Notes under the pieces: generated by a model
What the model was told of the DNA's origin: nothing
The model's input: only the letters and a program-made list of their open reading frames with translations
The model's database searches: none
NCBI GenBank assembly: GCA_964550025.1
Contig: CAZJYI010000041.1
Coordinates: 13,596-77,595, forward strand
From: CAZJYI01 sp964550025
Lineage (GTDB): Bacteria; Verrucomicrobiota; Kiritimatiellia; UBA8416; CAYOBW01
Direction: 5' to 3'
DNA: 64,000 nucleotides
Made by a program: the position numbers and the translations under genes
Part shown: piece by piece, positions 60,018 to 64,000 of the stretch
Position numbering within the stretch: the stretch's first letter is position 1
How the letters are laid out: each line of letters opens with the position of its first letter

Positions 60018-60398
60018 ATGACTCAACTGCTCAAAGCGCTGACAACCGCAATTGACTCAATCGTTGTCCTCGCTGCTAGAAGCGGACTCCTCGTATGGGG
60101 CGTCTTCATGGGTAGACTGATCGCAACGGGTTTTGTGGCGCACCCACGACCATGGAAGACCGTTCTGATTTCAGCCTCTGTCGCCCCCTTGATCGCCCTG
60201 CTGTGTGCATTGTATGGGTACAGATGCGTCGTCGATCCTGGGGAATCGGCATCAGAGGCACTGCTTGATGCGCAGTTCACCTTCTTCGTTGTGCTGTTGC
60301 CGTTGCTGGTCGGCGGGGCATGGGGGATGGTGCGGCCCCATGGCAGTCGTGTCGGCCACTCGCGAGACAAGACAAACGAGGCCGAACATGCCAATTGA
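60018..60398 (+). CDS. small membrane protein
   Basis: A 126-residue protein with about three membrane helices (about 13-35, 46-65 and 85-105; LIALLCALYGYRCVV, FTFFVVLLPLLVGGAWGMV). GGAG lies 10 bases before the ATG. A longer minus-strand open frame overlaps it but lacks protein-like character. Function unknown. Confidence 0.6.
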   Translation: MTQLLKALTTAIDSIVVLAARSGLLVWGVFMGRLIATGFVAHPRPWKTVLISASVAPLIALLCALYGYRCVVDPGESASEALLDAQFTFFVVLLPLLVGGAWGMVRPHGSRVGHSRDKTNEAEHAN

Positions 60399-60560
60399 AG
60401 CCGTTTCATGCATGCGCCTTGAACGCCTGAGATGCAGCGCGTGTGCCGTCTAGAGGTCCGTTGGTACGGAATGACGAGTGTCGGGCGCAGAGAGATGAAG
60501 ATCAAACGTTGGCTATCGCTGGAATTGACGCTGTAACCGTCTCTGTGGTATTGTTCGAGC

Positions 60561-60791
60561 ATGACAGCAACGCTGGAAAAGGTGACTCACGACGCACTTG
60601 ATCTGCCGCAACGGCAGCGGGCCAGGTTGGCGCATACGCTCTTACTCAGTATTGACGACGAGCCGGACCCGGACGTGACCGCGGCCTGGGATGCGGAGAT
60701 CAAGCGACGGGTGGATGAGATTCGCTCCGGCCAAGTGAAGGGCATCCCGGTCGAGGAGGTCTTTGGTCAGCTCAGGGACAAGTACCATTGA
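60561..60791 (+). CDS. addiction-module component, antitoxin-like
   Basis: A 76-residue protein of the putative addiction-module component family: VTHDALDLPQRQRARLAHTL, LLSIDDEPDPDVTAAWDAEI, KRRVDEIRSGQVKGIPVEEV. Members are the antitoxin half of ParE/RelE-type pairs. The TTG start of the ParE-like gene overlaps its end by four bases. Confidence 0.9.
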   Translation: MTATLEKVTHDALDLPQRQRARLAHTLLLSIDDEPDPDVTAAWDAEIKRRVDEIRSGQVKGIPVEEVFGQLRDKYH

Positions 60792-61093
60792 TCGGTATTG
60801 TCTTCCATCCGGCCGCCAGTGAAGAACTCGATGAGTCTATCGGATTCTACGAAAGCCGTGAGCCGGGTTTGGGACTGGATCTGGAGCGTGAGGTACTGTA
60901 CGGCGTACGCGAGATCGGCGCAGCCCCTGGCCGCTGGTCTGTGCATAGCCATGGAACTCGCAGGTATCTGCTCCATCGGTTTCCGTTCCATCTCATCTAC
61001 CTTCCGCTGCCTGACACGATCTGGATTGTAGCCGTGGCCCACTGCTCCCGTCGGCCGGGTTACTGGAAAGACCGAGTCAGGGACGTCCTGTAG
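60788..61093 (+). CDS. ParE/RelE-family toxin
   Basis: A 101-residue toxin of the ParE/RelE fold, starting at TTG inside the antitoxin stop: FHPAASEELDESIGFYESRE, REIGAAPGRWSVHSHGTRR, FPFHLIYLPLPDTIWIVAVA, HCSRRPGYWKDRV. Convergent with the minus-strand radical SAM gene; 77 bases separate them. RelE members cut ribosome-bound mRNA and ParE members inhibit gyrase; which this does is not clear. Confidence 0.92.
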   Translation: MIGIVFHPAASEELDESIGFYESREPGLGLDLEREVLYGVREIGAAPGRWSVHSHGTRRYLLHRFPFHLIYLPLPDTIWIVAVAHCSRRPGYWKDRVRDVL

Positions 61094-61170
61094 GTCAGCC
61101 AACCGGTTCTTCCTCTTTCCGGTGGACGATAGCGGACTACGATAGCGGTTCACGAGTACCCGCTGCCTTC

Positions 61171-62019
61171 TCATTCGGCAATGTCCACGGAAGTGTGCCC
61201 GAACTCCTGGAACCGGTTGGTCTTTATCTTCACGTCGCACGGGTTGCAGAGGCCGAAGCAGTCGCAGGGGCGGTAGATGTCCTCGATCCGGAACGCGTCG
61301 TCCAGGATGCTGCCGACGGGGGGGCGTCCGCGGTACAGGTCGGCGTGACAACGGTAGACCTCGCCCGTCGGACCGACGATCAGTTCCGAGGTGCGGCATT
61401 TCACGGGCCGCAGCGCCTCGCCCGCGAGGGCTTCGGGGTACTTGTAGGTGCCGTAGAGACGCCCGTCGTGGGTACCCAGGAACTCCTTCACGCGAAAGTC
61501 GATCCCGTCGTCCTCGCAGGCCTCACGCGCCTGCGCCACCTCGTCCGCGTAACCCGGATGCTCGACGGCCCACACACCGACCGAGTATCCCCGGTCGAGC
61601 ATTGTGCGCACGTTGACCACGAGTGCCTCCAGGTCCGTCTGGCCGGGATGGTATGAGACGCGGATCGACGCGTATGGCGCGTCGCGCCGCACGCGTCCGG
61701 GTGGAACGGCGGTCATGAACGCGTCGGTGTCGAACTGCAGGTTGGTCAGGATGTCGATGTTCAGGTCGTCGCGCAATCCGTTGACGATCGCGTGGAAGTC
61801 CGGATGCAGGCTGGGTTCGCCGCCCTGTAGCGTTACGGGGAGGTCCGGCCTGGAGACGAGGCGGTTCAGTCCCTCGATCCACTGTTCGCCGGGGAGGACC
61901 GGGTAACGCTCGACATCGTTGGAGAAACGGTTGATGCAGAAGGGGCATTGCAGGTCGCACGCCAGCGTCAGGAAGACGGCGATGTAGTTGTAGCGCTCCG
62001 GGATCTTGAGCTCCGTCAC
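61171..62019 (-). CDS. radical SAM enzyme with C-terminal cysteine cluster
   Basis: A 282-residue enzyme starting at GTG, which overlaps the amidinotransferase stop (GTGA). Radical SAM motif LACDLQCPFCINRF (CxxxCxxC, about residue 22), VTLQGGEPSLHPDFHAIVNG, and a C-terminal cysteine-rich segment (VKCRTSELIVGPTGEVYRCH, then CDCFGLCNPCD) of SPASM type. Part of a coupled set with the amidinotransferase and the SGNH hydrolase. Substrate unknown; perhaps a guanidino-bearing compound. Confidence 0.9.
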   Translation of the reverse strand: MTELKIPERYNYIAVFLTLACDLQCPFCINRFSNDVERYPVLPGEQWIEGLNRLVSRPDLPVTLQGGEPSLHPDFHAIVNGLRDDLNIDILTNLQFDTDAFMTAVPPGRVRRDAPYASIRVSYHPGQTDLEALVVNVRTMLDRGYSVGVWAVEHPGYADEVAQAREACEDDGIDFRVKEFLGTHDGRLYGTYKYPEALAGEALRPVKCRTSELIVGPTGEVYRCHADLYRGRPPVGSILDDAFRIEDIYRPCDCFGLCNPCDVKIKTNRFQEFGHTSVDIAE

Positions 62020-63044
62020 GCGTAGTCCTCCAGCTCGCCCTCGCGCACGAGGTCCAGTGTCACGCAATGCGGTCCGCCGCCAAGCGTTCGCGTGTGGCGC
62101 AGGCGCACGGGGAGCGAATCGATTCCGTACTTCTCAAGGACGCGCATCAGGCTGACCTGGTTCTCCTCCACGGCGACGAGGTTCGGCCCCAGGCTGAGGA
62201 GGTTCATCGCTATCCACTTCGAGGCCCCGCCCCAGCCCTCGAGCACCTGCATGGGCTCGGGTTCCGGCGCGTAGATGCGGTCCCAGTCGCGGAAGAGCTC
62301 CGGCAGGTTATCCTCGTTGACGCGCGCGGGGCACAGGAGCACGAGCCCCGGGCGGAGGACGGTGAACGTTGAGTCGATATGAATGAAAACGTAGACGTCC
62401 TCCACGCGATGGATGCGGTAGCCGGGGCCGAGGTGCGATTGCAGCCAGTCGGCGCCGGCATGGTTACCCGTGTTCGAAACCAGGTACAGGATGTCGCGGC
62501 CGATCTTCAGGCAGTTGGCCGCGTCGAAAGCAGGTTCGCCGTTCATGAGCGTCGGCTTTCCCAGCTCACTGCGGTCGTACATGCTGTCGAGCAGGCGCGG
62601 GCGCGGGGCGGCGACCATGTCAAAAAGCCCCTCGAAAATGCGTGCCTCGTTCTGCCGGTGCCGCAACACCATGGGCGCGGCAATAGCCTGCCGGCCGACG
62701 GTGAGGACGGAGTCGCGCGGACAATATCCATAGTAGCCGTCCACGGCCCAGTCATCCGTCGCGTAGATCTCCGAGTAATCCGCCGGGACGGGGCGGTGCA
62801 CGCGGATGCCCAGCCCGGCCAGGTCCGCGGCGAACTTGTCGAGATCCTCGTCGGCCTCCTCGACAACGCGTTGCGGGAAGGGTCCAGTCCTGACTCCGGC
62901 GAAAGCCTGGTCCGATAGGTCGCCGTAGCAGATGCTGTGGAGCGACTCATCCCTGATGGTCGGGATCCGGGCGCCCGTGGCCGTGCCCACGACGACTTCC
63001 CTGAGCGGATGCCATTCAGCATGCGCGTTGATCTTCGTCTTCAC
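62016..63044 (-). CDS. amidinotransferase (glycine/inosamine amidinotransferase-like)
   Basis: A 342-residue enzyme starting at GTG, which overlaps the SGNH hydrolase stop (GTGA). It moves an amidino group from arginine to an amine. Family marks: INAHAEWHPLREVVVGTATG, DLDKFAADLAGLGIRVHRP, CPRDSVLTVGRQAIAAP, GKPTLMNGEPAFDAANCLKI, FIHIDSTFTVLRPGLVLLC (catalytic His/Asp region) and TRTLGGGPHCVTLDL with the catalytic cysteine. Resembles StrB- and AGAT-type enzymes of aminocyclitol or guanidino-compound pathways. Confidence 0.92.
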   Translation of the reverse strand: MKTKINAHAEWHPLREVVVGTATGARIPTIRDESLHSICYGDLSDQAFAGVRTGPFPQRVVEEADEDLDKFAADLAGLGIRVHRPVPADYSEIYATDDWAVDGYYGYCPRDSVLTVGRQAIAAPMVLRHRQNEARIFEGLFDMVAAPRPRLLDSMYDRSELGKPTLMNGEPAFDAANCLKIGRDILYLVSNTGNHAGADWLQSHLGPGYRIHRVEDVYVFIHIDSTFTVLRPGLVLLCPARVNEDNLPELFRDWDRIYAPEPEPMQVLEGWGGASKWIAMNLLSLGPNLVAVEENQVSLMRVLEKYGIDSLPVRLRHTRTLGGGPHCVTLDLVREGELEDYA

Positions 63045-64000
63045 AGCGTTCCCCGGTTGCCTCTTTGCGCGGCGGCGCCCAGCGCTTCCACGAGAAGGGG
63101 GCCGGCCTTGCGGTGCAGAAAATCCGCGTACAAGGCGTGCCCCTCGACGGACAGGTGGCCGTCCCAGGGAATATAGAGTATCGAGTCGGCGGCGGCAAAC
63201 GCATCCTGCGGGTCGAGAAAGGGGAGCGAGTGCTCCCGGCACCACGCGCCGATTCTGTCCTGGAAGCACGAGAATTCGCGGAGCGCTCCGACTTGTCGCG
63301 GGGAGGGGATTGCCGCCACCACCAGGACGATGCCGGACTGCCGACAATGCTTCGTGATACGGGCCAGGTACTTGAAGACGTGCCGGTACCGCTCCTCCGG
63401 CACGCCGGTCCCCCGGACGACGGTAGCGGCGTCGCGCATGACATCGTTGGGATACATGTTCAGGATGACCGCCGCGGGTCTGAGCAAGGGCGCAAAGTGC
63501 TCCAGCAGCCAGCATTCCTCCATGGTGCCGTACCCGCCTACTCCCAGGTTGAGCGGCCTGATCGGGAAACCGTCGGACGTGAGTTTGCGGCCGAAGCGGG
63601 CGACAAACGTGTCCTCGCTTGCCACGAGCAACCCTTCCGTGTACGAGTCCCCCAGGAAGAAGACGGCGGGAGCGCCGTCAGCAGCGCTGCCCGGCGTCTT
63701 CTTGAAGCCGTTCGCGTCGGTCTCGAAGCGTACGCGATGCCGGACCTCGCAGGCGTCCAGCAGGGGTGTGGTCCGCGGGGTGGCCGGTATCTGCAGGGTC
63801 TGGTGGGCCAGTCCGGTCCAGATGTTGACGTCATAGACTGCGATGTGCGGCCGGAAACGATAGCGCTCGGCCCCATACATGACGGTGGGCAGGAAAAGGT
63901 CCTTCGACATGGCCGCCCCCCTGAACGTGTCGAGCGCGGCGAAATACGCGTCACGGTCTCGTGTCAGGGCATGCATCAGGCGCATGTAGCTCTCGTCGAT
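63041..64000 (-). CDS. SGNH/GDSL-type hydrolase, 5' partial
   Basis: At least 320 residues; the frame runs to the window edge, so the N-terminus is missing. SGNH marks: VFFLGDSYTEGLLVASEDTF (Ser nucleophile, block I), LNLGVGGYGTMEECWLLEHF (Gly, block II), ILNMYPNDVMRDA (Asn, block III) and IPWDGHLSVEGHALYADFL (Asp and His, block V). Probably an esterase or acetyl transferase/esterase acting on a glycan. The GTG start of the amidinotransferase lies inside its stop, so all three genes are coupled. Confidence 0.9.
   Translation of the reverse strand: MDESYMRLMHALTRDRDAYFAALDTFRGAAMSKDLFLPTVMYGAERYRFRPHIAVYDVNIWTGLAHQTLQIPATPRTTPLLDACEVRHRVRFETDANGFKKTPGSAADGAPAVFFLGDSYTEGLLVASEDTFVARFGRKLTSDGFPIRPLNLGVGGYGTMEECWLLEHFAPLLRPAAVILNMYPNDVMRDAATVVRGTGVPEERYRHVFKYLARITKHCRQSGIVLVVAAIPSPRQVGALREFSCFQDRIGAWCREHSLPFLDPQDAFAAADSILYIPWDGHLSVEGHALYADFLHRKAGPLLVEALGAAAQRGNRGTL

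Noticed and set aside
57404..61093. Integron cassette array (small plus-strand genes, toxin-antitoxin pairs)
   Set aside because: I looked for attC-type core sites (GTTRRRY with paired RYYYAAC). A GTTAGGC at about 57877 lies inside DUF4160 and has no partner; no regular sites lie between the other genes, and no integrase is seen.
1..64000. tRNA or rRNA genes, riboswitches
   Set aside because: Nothing with cloverleaf or rRNA character was seen in reading the gaps; hairpins are repeat palindromes. A covariance-model scan would be decisive and was not possible.

Overview
The window is a GC-rich (about 65%), gene-dense stretch of bacterial chromosome with no RNA genes, phage or insertion sequence that I can see. 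The gene content points to the Planctomycetota-Verrucomicrobiota-Chlamydiota group, most likely a Kiritimatiellota/Verrucomicrobiota-type Gram-negative anaerobe or facultative anaerobe. The signs are an ECF sigma factor beside a eukaryote-type Ser/Thr kinase and an FHA protein, very large secreted beta-rich proteins, WaaC-like LPS glycosyltransferases, and oxygen-sensitive chemistry (HgdC/HgdB-type and radical SAM proteins). This placement is inference, not a database result.

Layout. 1-3.6 kb: sigma factor, kinase and FHA signalling set. 3.8-7.5 kb: large secreted arylsulfotransferase-like mosaic protein and a small membrane protein. 7.5-11.7 kb (minus): CHASE2/HD-GYP, OmpA lipoprotein, FecR and two exported proteins, tightly packed. 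11.7-12.3 kb: DUF433/DUF5615 toxin-antitoxin pair whose toxin has an in-frame stop. 12.4-19.6 kb (minus): a set with a CrtI-like FAD oxidoreductase fused to a DUF2229 domain, an HgdB-like protein, an HgdC-type ATP-dependent activase and an M1-like peptidase with a propeller. 20-24.8 kb: S1-domain protein, MoaB/CinA-like protein, LamG and C-type lectin exported proteins. 25-31.9 kb: RecD2, dCMP deaminase, isochorismatase-like hydrolase, orphan CopG antitoxin, RdgC-like protein, phosphoglycerate-mutase-like metalloenzyme. 31.9-36.4 kb: hybrid histidine kinase, and a proline-rich exported protein divergent from an ECF sigma/membrane protein/exported protein operon. 36.5-42.1 kb (minus): WaaC-like heptosyltransferase, short UvrC, HtrA protease, DUF1015 protein. 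42.4-44.2 kb: HAD hydrolase and an AbrB/VapC toxin-antitoxin pair. 44.4-49.2 kb: giant exported protein. 49.4-51.3 kb: RiPP-type radical SAM enzyme without a visible precursor. 51.7-57.2 kb and 61.2-64 kb (minus): two tightly coupled biosynthetic operons (GT9, split transketolase, radical SAM, methyltransferase, flippase-like; and SGNH hydrolase, amidinotransferase, radical SAM). A more AT-rich plus-strand island (57.4-61.1 kb) with two toxin-antitoxin-like pairs and small membrane proteins sits between them.

Two things stand out. First, 14.9-19.6 kb looks like a split, rewired version of the ATP-driven radical dehydratase/reductase machinery, with a phytoene-desaturase-type flavoprotein fused to it. 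I know of no described system with this architecture. Second, almost every intergenic gap is filled with palindromic repeats from more than ten families. Some are nested inside one another, and several supply the stop codons and C-terminal tails of the adjacent genes.
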